In this document: positions 46,652 to 58,165 of the stretch, in pieces
How the letters are laid out: each line of letters opens with the position of its first letter
Position numbering within the stretch: the first letter of the stretch is position 1
Origin: Nostocoides sp. HKS02
Lineage (GTDB): Bacteria; Actinomycetota; Actinomycetes; Actinomycetales; Dermatophilaceae
Length of the DNA: 64,000 nucleotides
Assembly: GCF_009707485.1 (NCBI RefSeq)
Contig: NZ_CP046121.1
Location: forward strand, 806,001 to 870,000
Direction: 5' to 3'
Program-made: the position numbers and the translations under genes
The notes under the pieces: model-generated
Told to the model about the DNA's origin: nothing
What the model saw: only the letters and a program-made list of their open reading frames with translations
Databases searched by the model: none

Positions 46652-47774
46652 GTGTCACTCCTTCCTCGAGCACTTCGGTCTCCTCGTCAGCCCGCTTGGC
46701 GCGCAGCGATCGTCTGGGCGGCATCAAGCCCTGCGGGCGGAAGATGGCCAAGGCCATCAGCGCAAGACCGAACAGCAGGAACCGGGCGTCGGCGAGGAAC
46801 CTGAACTTCTCGGGCGCCCAGGTCAGCAGGGCTGCGGCGACGACGACACCCCAGCGGTTGCCTTGGCCGCCGACGACGACCATCGCGACGAACAGCACGG
46901 AGTAGAGGATGGTGAAGTTGTCCGGGTTGATGAACTGCTGCTTGGTCGCGAACAGGGCACCGGAGAGCCCACCGATGGCAGCACCTGTGGCGAAGGCCAG
47001 AAGCTTGAATCGGAAGGTCGGGACACCCATGAGCTCGGCGGCGTCCTCGTCCTCGCGGGTCGCCTCCCAGGCCCGGCCCACGCGCGAGTTCTGCATCCGC
47101 CAGTCGAGGAACAGCACGATGAAGACGAGCGTCAGCGCGAGCCAGTAGTACGGGATCGAGTCCGTGACCCCGAACTGGAGGAACGTGGTGGTCGTAGACG
47201 TGTCGACGTAGGCCGTGAGCCCCTGCCACGTGACGTGGGGGATGCTGAAGAGGCTGAAACCGGGGGGAGTGGGGATGTTCGAGATGCCCCGGGATCCACC
47301 CGTCAGTGAGTCGGCGTTGACCAGGATGAGCCGGACGATCTCACCGAAGCCGAGCGTCACGATGGCGAGGTAGTCACCACGGACCCGCAGGGTGGGCGCT
47401 CCGAGGATGATGCCGGAGACGAGGGTCATGGCCATCGCGATGGGGATGAGCAGCAGCAGCGGCAGCTTCCCGTGGGCCGAGCCCAAGACGCCGACGGTGA
47501 AGGCACCGATCGCGAAGAAGCCGATGTACCCCAGGTCGAGCAGCCCGGCATACCCGATGACGATGTTGAGCCCGATCGCGACCAGGGCGTACAGCGCGCA
47601 GAGGAACAGCACCGCCCCGAAGTCGGAGTCCGTGGTCGTGATCAGGGGCGGGTTGATGATGGGCAGCAGGTAGACGAGGACCACGAGCGCGGCCATGAGC
47701 ACGAGCTTGGCCCACCGGGGGAGAGCCCGGTACCGGTCGCCGATGCCGTGGAAGAAGGTCGAGACGGCGTTCAT
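46644..47774 (-). CDS. livM: Branched-chain amino acid ABC transporter permease LivM
   Basis: A 376-residue permease with about ten membrane helices and the LivM hallmarks NIVIGYAGLLDLGYIGFFAIGA (about 69-90), YLAIVTLGFGEIVRL (about 138-152) and TGGSRGISNIP. The cytosolic loop WEATREDEDAAELMGV is the coupling region contacting LivG/LivF. The C-terminal tail is charged. The ATG at 47774 overlaps the livH stop (ATGA). Confidence 0.95.
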   Translation of the reverse strand: MNAVSTFFHGIGDRYRALPRWAKLVLMAALVVLVYLLPIINPPLITTTDSDFGAVLFLCALYALVAIGLNIVIGYAGLLDLGYIGFFAIGAFTVGVLGSAHGKLPLLLLIPIAMAMTLVSGIILGAPTLRVRGDYLAIVTLGFGEIVRLILVNADSLTGGSRGISNIPTPPGFSLFSIPHVTWQGLTAYVDTSTTTTFLQFGVTDSIPYYWLALTLVFIVLFLDWRMQNSRVGRAWEATREDEDAAELMGVPTFRFKLLAFATGAAIGGLSGALFATKQQFINPDNFTILYSVLFVAMVVVGGQGNRWGVVVAAALLTWAPEKFRFLADARFLLFGLALMALAIFRPQGLMPPRRSLRAKRADEETEVLEEGVTHA

Positions 47775-48757
47775 GCGCGTGCCTTTCCGAGGGACTCGCC
47801 GAGCAGGCCGGTGGGTCGGAACAGGAGGATGACGACGAGGAGGGTGAACGCCACGACGTCCTTCCAGTTCGAGCCGAAGAACGCAGAGCCGTAGCTCTCG
47901 GCCACCCCGAGCACGAAGCCACCCAGGAGTGCTCCGCGGAGGTTGCCGATGCCGCCCAGCACGGCCGCGGTGAACGCCTTGACGCCGAGGATGAAGCCGG
48001 CGTTGTAGCGGGTCACCCCGATCTTCAGCAGGTACATCATCGCCGCCGCACCGGCCATGGCGCCGCCGATGACGAACGTCAGACGGATGACCCGGTCACG
48101 GTTGACCCCCATGAGGGCGGCGGCCTCGGGGTCCTGGGCCACGGCGCGGATGCCGCGTCCGAGGCGCGACCGCTTCACGAACTGGTCGAGCACGATCATC
48201 ATGACGAACGCCGAGCCGAGCACGATCAGGTCGATGTTGGAGACCTGGTAGTCGCCGATCCTGAACAGGCGCACGGTGTCGATGTTCAGGGGAAGAGGCG
48301 AGGCCTCACGAGGGCGACCGACGTAGTTGACGAGCTTGGTGTCCAGGCCCAGCCACACGAACGGCTTGTCGCGCAGACCCATGGCCTCGGACAGCACGAA
48401 CGAGGCACCAATCGCCGAGATGAGCGCGATGAGGGGTGGGGAGTTCCGCTTGCGCAGGGGGCGGTAGGCGACGAACTCCAGGACGAGCGCGACGAGCGCG
48501 GAGGTCGCCATGGCCACCGCGAACCCGATGACCAGGAAGCCGACGACGCCCAGGCCGCTGGCCTTGCTGGCCCCGAGCGCCAAGAGCACCCAGACGGCGG
48601 CGAAGCTGCCGTACATGAAGACCTCGGAGTGGGCGAAGTTGATGAGGCGCAGGACGCCATAGACCAGCGTGTAGCCGAGGGCGATCAAGGCGTAGACCGC
48701 GCCGAAGGCCAGCCCGCCGATCGTGAGTTCCCAGAAATGGTGAAGCAGCAGATCCAT
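47771..48757 (-). CDS. livH: Branched-chain amino acid ABC transporter permease LivH
   Basis: A 328-residue permease with about eight membrane helices. LivH motifs are GLAFGAVYALIALGYTLVYGVLRLINFAHSE-like residues 15-45, the coupling loop RAVAQDPEAAALMGVNRDRV (about 200-219) and GVKAFTAAVLGGIGNLRGALLGG near the end. It pairs with LivM to form the channel. A hairpin between livJ and livH probably lowers readthrough, so the abundant binding protein is made in excess. Confidence 0.95.
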   Translation of the reverse strand: MDLLLHHFWELTIGGLAFGAVYALIALGYTLVYGVLRLINFAHSEVFMYGSFAAVWVLLALGASKASGLGVVGFLVIGFAVAMATSALVALVLEFVAYRPLRKRNSPPLIALISAIGASFVLSEAMGLRDKPFVWLGLDTKLVNYVGRPREASPLPLNIDTVRLFRIGDYQVSNIDLIVLGSAFVMMIVLDQFVKRSRLGRGIRAVAQDPEAAALMGVNRDRVIRLTFVIGGAMAGAAAMMYLLKIGVTRYNAGFILGVKAFTAAVLGGIGNLRGALLGGFVLGVAESYGSAFFGSNWKDVVAFTLLVVILLFRPTGLLGESLGKARA

Positions 48758-48830
48758 CAGACCTCCGAGGCTGGGGGGACGGCGGCGACTGGCGCCGGCG
48801 CGATCCGCGTCTGGACGGGAACACGGTAGC

Positions 48831-48863
48831 GGCCAGGACTCTCAAAGGAGAGAGCCCTGGCCG
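48831..48863 (-). terminator. Imperfect hairpin between livJ and livH
   Basis: GGCCAGG (48831-48837) pairs with CCTGGCC (48856-48862), with CTCTC/GAGAG inside after a mismatch and a short AAAG-type loop. It lies 13 bases after the livJ stop on the minus strand. A partial terminator here would fit higher livJ than livHMGF expression. Confidence 0.55.
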
Positions 48864-48875
48864 CAAATCGTGACG

Positions 48876-50012
48876 TTACTTGATTTCCTGGTCGGGAACG
48901 ATCTTCCCGCCGGTGACCTTGTACGCCCAGACCGAGACCTCTGCAGGCTCGCCCTTGGAGTCGAACTTCACGTGCTTCGTGACGCCCTGCGCGTCGTACG
49001 ACCCGATGAAGGCGGTCATGTCGGCGGAGCTCGTCTTGCCAGCCTTGATGGCGGCCAGGAAGACGTTCGCGGCGTCGAAGGCCTCGGCCGAGTACGTGGC
49101 CGGGTCCGAGTTGTACGCCTTCTTGTATGCCGTGGCGAAGTCAGGCGCCTTGTCGGGCGGCAGGCACGGGCAGGTGAGGATGGAACCCTCGGCTGCCGCG
49201 CCGGCACCCTTGATGAAGCCGTCGTCCTTGACACCGTCAGCACCGACGAAGGTGCCGCCGAAGCCGCCGTCCTTCAGCTGCTTCACCAGCTTGCTGGCGT
49301 TGGAGTAGTACCCGCCGTAGAAGAACACGGTGGCACCCGAGGCCTTGGCCTTGGTGACGGTCGGCGAGAAGTCGTCCTGCTTGCCGTCCGCTGCCGTCTC
49401 GTCGGTGCCGACCACGAGCGAGCCGAGGTCCTTCTTGACGATGTCGGCCAGACCCTTGCCGTACTCGGAGGTGTCGTCGGAGACGAACACCTTCTGAGCC
49501 TTGAGGATGTCCTTGATGTACTTCGCGGCGGCCGGACCCTGGGTGGCGTCGTTGCCGAGGATGCGGTGGAAGGTCTTCCAGCCGTTCTCGGACAGCGCCG
49601 GGTTGGTCGCGGAGGCGGAGATGGTGTTGAGGCCGGCCTTCTCGAAGATCGGGTCGGCGGCCTTGGACTCACCGGAGAAGGCGGGGCCGACGATGCCGAC
49701 CAGCTTCTTGTCGGTGACGGCCTTCTGGGCCAGTCCGGGAGCGATGGACGGGTCACCCTGGCTGTCGAAGGACACCAGAGTCACCTTGCAGCTGGCGTTC
49801 TTCTCGTTGTACTGGTTGACGGCCAGCTCGGCGCCGTTCTTGATGTTGATGCCGAGGTTCGCGGCGTCACCGGTGAGGGCGCCGAAGAAGCCGATCTTGA
49901 GGTCGCACGCCGTGCCACCTCCGGCGGTGCTGCCTCCGGTGGTGCCACCGCAGGCACTCAACGCGAGCGCGGCGGCCACGACCGGGGCGCCGATCTTGAA
50001 CACAGAACGCAA
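48876..50012 (-). CDS. livJ: Branched-chain amino acid ABC transporter substrate-binding lipoprotein LivJ
   Basis: A 378-residue lipoprotein. The signal peptide ends in lipobox LALSAC (Cys about residue 21). The type I periplasmic-binding fold follows: CDLKIGFFGALTGDAANLGI, then KNGAELAVNQYN, GIVGPAFSGESKAADPI, FRRILGND-like FHRILGNDATQGP and FVGADGVKDDGF. It captures leucine/isoleucine/valine or related amino acids. I prefer the TTG at 50012 because AGGAGG sits four bases upstream; the in-frame GTG at 50030 would place that ribosome site inside the gene. Confidence 0.92.
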   Translation of the reverse strand: MRSVFKIGAPVVAAALALSACGGTTGGSTAGGGTACDLKIGFFGALTGDAANLGINIKNGAELAVNQYNEKNASCKVTLVSFDSQGDPSIAPGLAQKAVTDKKLVGIVGPAFSGESKAADPIFEKAGLNTISASATNPALSENGWKTFHRILGNDATQGPAAAKYIKDILKAQKVFVSDDTSEYGKGLADIVKKDLGSLVVGTDETAADGKQDDFSPTVTKAKASGATVFFYGGYYSNASKLVKQLKDGGFGGTFVGADGVKDDGFIKGAGAAAEGSILTCPCLPPDKAPDFATAYKKAYNSDPATYSAEAFDAANVFLAAIKAGKTSSADMTAFIGSYDAQGVTKHVKFDSKGEPAEVSVWAYKVTGGKIVPDQEIK

Positions 50013-50089
50013 GACTCCTCCTGAAGTCACACTGTGGTGCGCGCGATGACGCGTGCGCGCACGGGTACCCCGGGTGGGGTGCTGTGGAG

Positions 50090-50117
50090 ACTATGCCTCG
50101 CAAACTGCCCGATGTAA
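50090..50117 (-). promoter_or_regulatory. Candidate livJ promoter
   Basis: On the minus strand, TTACAT (plus coordinates 50112-50117) and CATAGT (50090-50095) are separated by 16 bases, about 78 bases before the livJ start. Both hexamers are reasonable matches. The -35 overlaps an 8-bp inverted repeat. Confidence 0.45.
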
Positions 50118-50149
50118 CGACATTGCGCGTTTGCGTGACCGTGTCGTTA
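50115..50149. promoter_or_regulatory. Inverted repeat, candidate operator of the liv operon
   Basis: TAACGACA (50115-50122) and TGTCGTTA (50142-50149) are perfect inverted repeats 19 bases apart. The left arm overlaps the proposed livJ -35. It is AT-rich against its surroundings and well placed for a repressor or nitrogen/leucine-responsive regulator. It does not fit the GlnR a-site/b-site spacing. Confidence 0.45.
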
Positions 50150-50282
50150 TCCGTCGAGGAGGTGGCGACAAGACCGTCACGCGGCCGTCACCCGCCGTAC
50201 ACAGGAAACGTCCGGACAAGCGCGGCATACTGCAGCCGCCGGCCCGACCCGCCGGATGCACGCGACCGAAAGGTGACCCCGC

Positions 50283-50735
50283 ATGTCCCACCCCGAACTC
50301 GACTGCGCCGCCGGAACGGGCCCCTGCCGTCGAACCGTGCTGGCCTCGGCGGGTGTGCTGGGCGCGCTCGGCACCGCCACGCTCGCCGGATGCGGCAGCA
50401 GCCCCTCCGACGCGATGAGCAGCGCCTCGAACGACGTGACCGGCGCCATCAAGGACGCCATCTCGAAGGTCTCGATCCCGGTCGGCGGCGGGAAGGTCTT
50501 CCCCGACCAGAAGGTGGTCGTCACGCAGCCCACGTCGGGGGACTTCAAGGCGTTCTCGGCCGTCTGCACCCACCAGGGCTGCGTCGTCTCGGACGTGTCG
50601 GGCGGGACGATCAACTGTCCCTGCCACGGCAGCGCCTTCGACGTGACGACCGGCGCGGTCAGACGGGGTCCGGCCACCTCACCCCTGCCGGAGAAGAAGG
50701 TGACCGTGAGCGGGGCCGGCATCACCGTCACCTGA
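50283..50735 (+). CDS. Rieske 2Fe-2S lipoprotein
   Basis: A 150-residue exported protein. The N terminus has a Tat-like twin arginine (PCRRTVLASAGVLGAL) and a lipobox LAGC (Cys about 37), so it is probably exported folded and lipid-anchored. The C-terminal Rieske domain has both cluster boxes, CTHQGC (about 97-102) and CPCHGSAF (about 118-125), giving the Cys2His2 ligand set. It probably donates or accepts electrons at the outer membrane face; the partner is unknown. Single gene, divergent from livJ. Confidence 0.9.
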   Translation: MSHPELDCAAGTGPCRRTVLASAGVLGALGTATLAGCGSSPSDAMSSASNDVTGAIKDAISKVSIPVGGGKVFPDQKVVVTQPTSGDFKAFSAVCTHQGCVVSDVSGGTINCPCHGSAFDVTTGAVRRGPATSPLPEKKVTVSGAGITVT

Positions 50736-50820
50736 GCACCGCCTGACCCCGTGTACCGCACGAGCCGCGATCGCGGTGGGTGCCGGGTATGCCGCGGTTC
50801 GCGGCGTCGGTACGGCTCCA

Positions 50821-50826
50821 TAGAGT
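50821..50826 (+). promoter_or_regulatory. Leaderless-type -10 element of uvrC
   Basis: TAGAGT six bases upstream of the GTG at 50833; no ribosome site. Confidence 0.5.
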
Positions 50827-50832
50827 GGTGGT

Positions 50833-52816
50833 GTGGCTCACCCCTCGACCTACCGGCCCGCGCCGGGCGAGATCCCCGTTGACGCCGGGGTCTACCGGTT
50901 CCGTGACGCCAGCGGCCGGGTCATCTACGTGGGCAAGGCCAAGTCGCTCCGCCCCCCGGCTGTCCTCCTACTTCCAGGACACCAGGGCCCTGCACCCGCG
51001 CACCGCGACCATGGTCACCACCGCCGCCAGCGTCGAGTGGACCGTGGTGGCCAACGAGGTCGAGGCGCTCCAGCTCGAGTACTCGTGGATCAAGGAGTTC
51101 GACCCGCGGTTCAACGTCAAGTACCGCGACGACAAGTCCTACCCCTACCTCGCCGTCACGATGGGCGAGGAGTTCCCGCGCGCCCAGGTGATGCGCGGGG
51201 CCAAGCGCAAGGGCACCCGGTACTTCGGGCCCTACGCCCACGCCTGGGCCATCCGCGAGACGCTCGACCAGCTGCTGCGCGTGTTCCCGGTCCGGACCTG
51301 CTCCTCCGGGGTCTTCAAGCGGGCCGGTCAGGTGGGCCGGCCGTGCCTGCTCGGGTACATCGACAAGTGCTCCGCCCCGTGTGTGGGCCGGGTCAGCCCT
51401 GACGAGCACCGGGCCATCGCCGACGACTTCTGCGACTTCATGGCCGGGAACACCACGCGGTTCGTCAAGCGCCTCGAGAACCAGATGAAGGAGGCCTCGG
51501 CCGCACTGGAGTTCGAGCAGGCCGCCCGCCTCCGCGATGACCTCGTGGCGCTGGGCAAGGCCCTCGAGAAGTCGGCGATCGTCCTCGGCGACGGCACGGA
51601 CGCCGATGTGTTCGCCCTGGCTGACGACGAGCTCGAGGTCGCGGTCCAGGTCTTCCACGTCCGGGGCGGACGCGTGCGCGGTCAGCGGGGGTGGGTCGCG
51701 GAGAAGGACGCCGAGCCGCTGCCCGAGATCGTGGGCCACCTGCTGCAGCAGGTCTACGGCGGTGAGTCGGGTGAGGGCGTCCCTCGCGAGGTGCTGGTCC
51801 CTGTGGACCCCGACGACCCGGAGGCCGTGGCCGCCTGGCTGAGCAGGCTTCGCGGTTCCACCGTCGACCTGCGGGTGCCGCGTCGCGGCGACAAGAAGAC
51901 CCTCATGGAGACCGTGCACCGCAACGCGCAACAGTCGCTGGCCCGCCACAAGCTGGCCCGCGCCGGTGACCTCACGGCCCGCAGCCAGGCCCTCCAGGAG
52001 CTCCAGGAGACGCTCGACCTCGCCGACGCACCGCTGCGCATCGAGTGCTTCGACATCAGCCACATCCAGGGCTCCCAGGTGGTGGGCTCCATGGTGGTCT
52101 TCGAGGATGGCCTGGCCCGCAAGGCGGAGTACCGGCGCTTCATCATCCGCGGCGCGCAGGTCGACGACACCGCGGCCATGGACGAGGTGCTCACCAGGCG
52201 CTTCCAGCGCTACCTCGACGAGCGGGACCAGGCCTCCGACGTCGAGCTCGGGCCGGACCCCGAGCGCGGCCCCGAGCGCATCGACCCCGACACCGGCAAG
52301 CCCAAGAAGTTCGCCTACCCGCCCAACCTCGTGGTCGTCGATGGCGGCCTGCCGCAGGTCAACGCGGCCCAGTCAGCCCTGTCGGCCCTCGGCATCGACG
52401 ACGTCGCCGTGGTCGGCCTGGCCAAGCGCCTCGAGGAGGTCTGGGTGCCGGGGCAGGACCACCCGGTCATCCTCCCGCGCACCAGCGAGGGGCTCTACCT
52501 CCTGCAGCGGGTCCGCGACGAGGCCCACCGGTTCGCCATCACCTTCCACCGCCAGCGCCGCTCCAAGGCCATGACCGCGTCGGTGCTCGACGCGATTCCG
52601 GGGCTGGGCGAGATGCTGCGCAAGAGCCTGCTGCGCGAGTTCGGCTCGGTCAAGAAGATCCGGGCGGCATCGGTGGAGGAGCTGCAGGCCGTTTCGGGCA
52701 TCGGTCCTGCGCTTGCGGCCACGATTGCGGCAGAGTTGGCCCAGGAGGGCCCGGCCACCCCGGCCGTGAACCTCATGACCGGCGAGATCATCGACGAGGA
52801 CGGAGCAGGGCCGTGA
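50833..52816 (+). CDS. uvrC: Excinuclease ABC subunit C, apparent 1-base frameshift near the 5' end
   Basis: A 660-residue UvrC after one correction. The GIY-YIG nuclease domain begins [20 protein letters not shown], then [10 protein letters not shown]. The frame breaks in the six-C run at 50952-50957; with five Cs it continues [16 protein letters not shown]. Next come the UVR domain ([20 protein letters not shown], about 210-230), the RNase H-like endonuclease domain ([19 protein letters not shown]) and a C-terminal tandem helix-hairpin-helix ([26 protein letters not shown]). It makes both incisions in nucleotide excision repair. The stop overlaps the rapZ GTG (GTGA). Confidence 0.93.
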
Positions 52817-53742
52817 CCACCACGCCGGAGCAGGCAGGCGCGCAGGACGGCCGACCGGAACCCACCCCGGGCAGCGCGCGGGCCGAGCTCGTCATCGTCA
52901 CCGGGATGAGCGGCGCCGGACGGTCCACGACCGCGAACGTGCTCGAGGACTCGGGCTGGTACGTCGTCGACAACCTTCCCCCTCACCTGCTGGTCGACTT
53001 CGCCGAGCTGGCGAGCGACGCCTCTCGGCGGGCGGAGCTGCCGCGACTGGCCGCCGTCGTCGACGTGCGGGCCCGGGGGTTCTTCGACCACCTCCAGACT
53101 GCCGTCGACGAGCTGCGCGCCCGGGGGTGGCACCCCAACCTCGTGTTCCTCGACGCGACGGATGAGGCGATCGTCCGACGGTTCGAGTCGGTGCGCCGCC
53201 CCCACCCGCTTCAGGGCGAGGGCCGGCTCCTCGACGGCATCATCCGGGAGCGCGCGTTGCTCGCCGACCTGCGCTCGGTCGCCGACGTCGTCATCGACAC
53301 CTCTGGTCTCAACGTCCACCAGCTGGCCAAGAAGGTCCACCCCGTCTTCGCGGGTGAGCGCGGGCCCCGCGTCCGGATCGCCGTGATGTCCTTCGGTTTC
53401 AAGTACGGCGTGCCCCTCGACGCGGACTTCGTGTTCGACATGCGCTTCCTGCCCAACCCGTTCTGGATCCCCGAGCTGCGCGGCTTCACCGGTCAGGACG
53501 CGGCGGTCGCCGACTACGTGATGAGCCAGGAGGGCGCGGGGGAGTTCGTCGACCGGGTGGTCGCGCTGATGCAGCCCGTCATCGCTGGTTACGTCCGTGA
53601 GGGGCGCCGCTACGTCACGGTGGCCGTCGGGTGCACCGGAGGCAAGCACCGCTCCGTCGCCGTTGCCGAGGCGCTGCGCACCGAGCTGGCGACCCGCGAG
53701 GTGGCCACCTTCGTCGTCCACCGCGACCTGGGGCAGGAGTGA
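52813..53742 (+). CDS. rapZ: RapZ/YvcJ family nucleotide-binding protein
   Basis: A 309-residue protein: Walker [10 protein letters not shown] (about 34-42; Arg replaces the usual Lys), DNLPPHLL (about 58-65), [22 protein letters not shown] and C-terminal [20 protein letters not shown]. In E. coli RapZ controls glucosamine-6-phosphate synthase through small RNAs; in actinobacteria it is always next to yvcK and whiA, and its role is not fully settled. The GTG start overlaps the uvrC stop. Confidence 0.93.
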   Translation: MTTTPEQAGAQDGRPEPTPGSARAELVIVTGMSGAGRSTTANVLEDSGWYVVDNLPPHLLVDFAELASDASRRAELPRLAAVVDVRARGFFDHLQTAVDELRARGWHPNLVFLDATDEAIVRRFESVRRPHPLQGEGRLLDGIIRERALLADLRSVADVVIDTSGLNVHQLAKKVHPVFAGERGPRVRIAVMSFGFKYGVPLDADFVFDMRFLPNPFWIPELRGFTGQDAAVADYVMSQEGAGEFVDRVVALMQPVIAGYVREGRRYVTVAVGCTGGKHRSVAVAEALRTELATREVATFVVHRDLGQE

Positions 53743-53746
53743 GGGC

Positions 53747-54727
53747 GTGACCGGGCCGGCGGTCGTCGCGCTGGGCGGGGGCCACGGGCTCGCCGCCTCG
53801 CTCGGTGCCCTGAAGCTGGTCTGTGACGACATCACGGCGGTGGTCACGGTGGCCGACAACGGTGGCTCGTCGGGCCGGCTGCGCGACGAGTTCTCGGTGT
53901 TGCCGCCGGGGGACCTGCGCATGGCGCTCACCGCGCTCTGCGACGACACCGAATGGGGACACACCTGGCGCGACGTGCTCCAGCACCGGTTCCAGGGCGA
54001 CGGCCCGCTGGGTGGGCACGCGCTGGGCAACCTGCTCATCGTCGCCCTGTGGGACATCCACCGTGAACCCGTGTCGGGCCTCGACCTCGTTGGTCGGCTG
54101 CTCAACGCGCGCGGGCGCGTCCTGCCGATGGCCGCCGTGCCCCTCGAGATCACGGCACGGGTCCAGGGCGCCGATCGCGCCCACCCGGACACCGTCGAGA
54201 CGGTTCGGGGCCAGGTTGCGGTCGCCACGACCAAGGGCACCGTGCGCACCATCGCCCTGGAGCCACCTGACCCGCCGGCTCCCGACGAGACGGTCGAGGC
54301 CGTGCGGTCAGCCGACTGGGTCATCCTCGGCCCAGGGTCCTGGTTCACCTCCGTGATGCCCCACCTCATGGTCCCAGCCCTGCGCGAGGCCCTGCACGAC
54401 ACCAGCGCGCGCCGACTGCTCACCTTGAACCTCGAGCACTCCGGTGAGACCGACGGCATCAGTGCCGCCCGACAGGTCGAGGCGCTCGCCGACCACGCCC
54501 CCCGGCTGCGTCTCGACGTCGTGCTCGCCGACCCCGGCGCGGTCGACGACGTGGACGCTCTGCGCTTCGCCGCGTCCAGGCTCGGGGCCGAGGTCGTCCT
54601 GAGTCAGGTGGCCAAAGGGGAGAACCCGGGCACCATGACACGCTACGGCTCGCCGCGGCATACCGTGACGTCTTCGGGTGAGCCCAGCCGGTTCGACCGG
54701 CTCCGGGTTCGGGGTGGTCGGCAGTGA
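53747..54727 (+). CDS. yvcK: YvcK/CofD-like gluconeogenesis and cell-envelope factor
   Basis: A 326-residue CofD-like protein: VVALGGGHGLAASL (about 6-19), VADNGGSSGRLRDEF (about 38-52) and later VILGPGSWFTSVMPHLMVPA and LSQVAKGENPGTMTRY. YvcK (CuvA in mycobacteria) binds UDP-sugars and supports growth on gluconeogenic carbon and peptidoglycan synthesis. The GTG at 53747 is four bases after the rapZ stop, with GGAG upstream. rapZ-yvcK-whiA is the standard Gram-positive order. Confidence 0.93.
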   Translation: MTGPAVVALGGGHGLAASLGALKLVCDDITAVVTVADNGGSSGRLRDEFSVLPPGDLRMALTALCDDTEWGHTWRDVLQHRFQGDGPLGGHALGNLLIVALWDIHREPVSGLDLVGRLLNARGRVLPMAAVPLEITARVQGADRAHPDTVETVRGQVAVATTKGTVRTIALEPPDPPAPDETVEAVRSADWVILGPGSWFTSVMPHLMVPALREALHDTSARRLLTLNLEHSGETDGISAARQVEALADHAPRLRLDVVLADPGAVDDVDALRFAASRLGAEVVLSQVAKGENPGTMTRYGSPRHTVTSSGEPSRFDRLRVRGGRQ

Positions 54728-54814
54728 ATTCAGCAGGGATGTGCGCAGGGACAGGCGGCGAGACGGCAGACGTCCGCCGCACCAGAGGACGAGAGCGAAT
54801 GGCAGGATGACCGC

Positions 54815-55791
54815 ATGGCGATGACGGCACGAGTGAAGGACGAGCTCAGCAGACTCGACGTCACGAAGCCGTGCTGCCGCAAGTCCGAGGTCGCGGCCAC
54901 GCTGCGCTTCGCGGGTGGGCTGCACATCGTCGGGGGGCGCATCGTCGTCGAGGCCGAGCTCGACACCGCCAACGCCGCCCGGCGGCTGCGCAAGAGCATC
55001 TCCGACCTCTACGGCCACCCCTCGGAGGTGCTGGTGCTCGCGGCGGGCGGGCTGCGCAAGGGCTCGCGGTACGTCGTGCGCGTCGTCCAGGACGGCGAGG
55101 CGCTCGCGCGCCAGACCGGCCTCATCGACGCGCGGGGGCGCCCGGTCCGGGGACTGCCGCCCAAGGTCGTCAGCGCGTCAGCCTGTGACGCCGAGGCGGC
55201 CTGGCGCGGGGCGTTCATCGCTCACGGCTCGCTGACCGAGCCCGGGCGGTCCTCGGCACTCGAGGTGACCTGCCCCGGCCCAGAGGCCGCGTTGGCCCTG
55301 GTCGGGGCCGCGCGTCGGCTCGGCATCCAGGCCAAGGCTCGCGAGGTGCGCGGGGTCGACCGCGTCGTCATCCGGGACGGCGACGCCATCGGCGCGATGC
55401 TGACCCGGCTCGGCGCGCACGAGGCGGTCCTGGCGTGGGAGGAGCGCCGGATGCGCCGCGAGGTGCGCGCGACCGCCAACCGGCTCGCCAACTTCGACGA
55501 CGCCAACCTTCGCCGCTCCGCGCGTGCGGCGGTGGCTGCCGGGGCTCGGGTCCATCGGGCCATGGAGATCCTCGGTGACGACATCCCCGACCACCTGCGC
55601 GAAGCCGGCACCCTGCGGCTCGAGCACAAGCAGGCCTCGCTCGAGGAGCTCGGGCAGCTCGCCCAGCCCCCGATGACCAAGGACGCCGTGGCCGGCCGGA
55701 TCAGGCGCCTCCTCGCGATGGCCGACAAGCGCGCCCAGGACCTCGGGATCCCCGGTACGGAGGCGAACCTCACGCCTGACATGCTCGACGC

Positions 55792-55795
<4 letters not shown>
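54815..55795 (+). CDS. whiA: WhiA sporulation/cell-division regulator
   Basis: A 326-residue protein: N-terminal LAGLIDADG-like domain ([39 protein letters not shown]) and C-terminal helix-turn-helix ([20 protein letters not shown], about 275-295). WhiA activates septation genes in Streptomyces and is conserved even in non-sporulating actinobacteria. CAGGAT six bases before the ATG resembles the leaderless element seen elsewhere. The stop overlaps the ugd GTG (GTGA). Confidence 0.95.
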
Positions 55796-58147
<2,352 letters not shown>

Positions 58148-58165
58148 GCGGCTGAGCCACCACTG

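Noticed and set aside
50112..50150. GlnR box upstream of livJ
   Set aside because: GTAAC and GTGAC are 21 rather than 22 bases apart and the GAAAC half-sites are missing.
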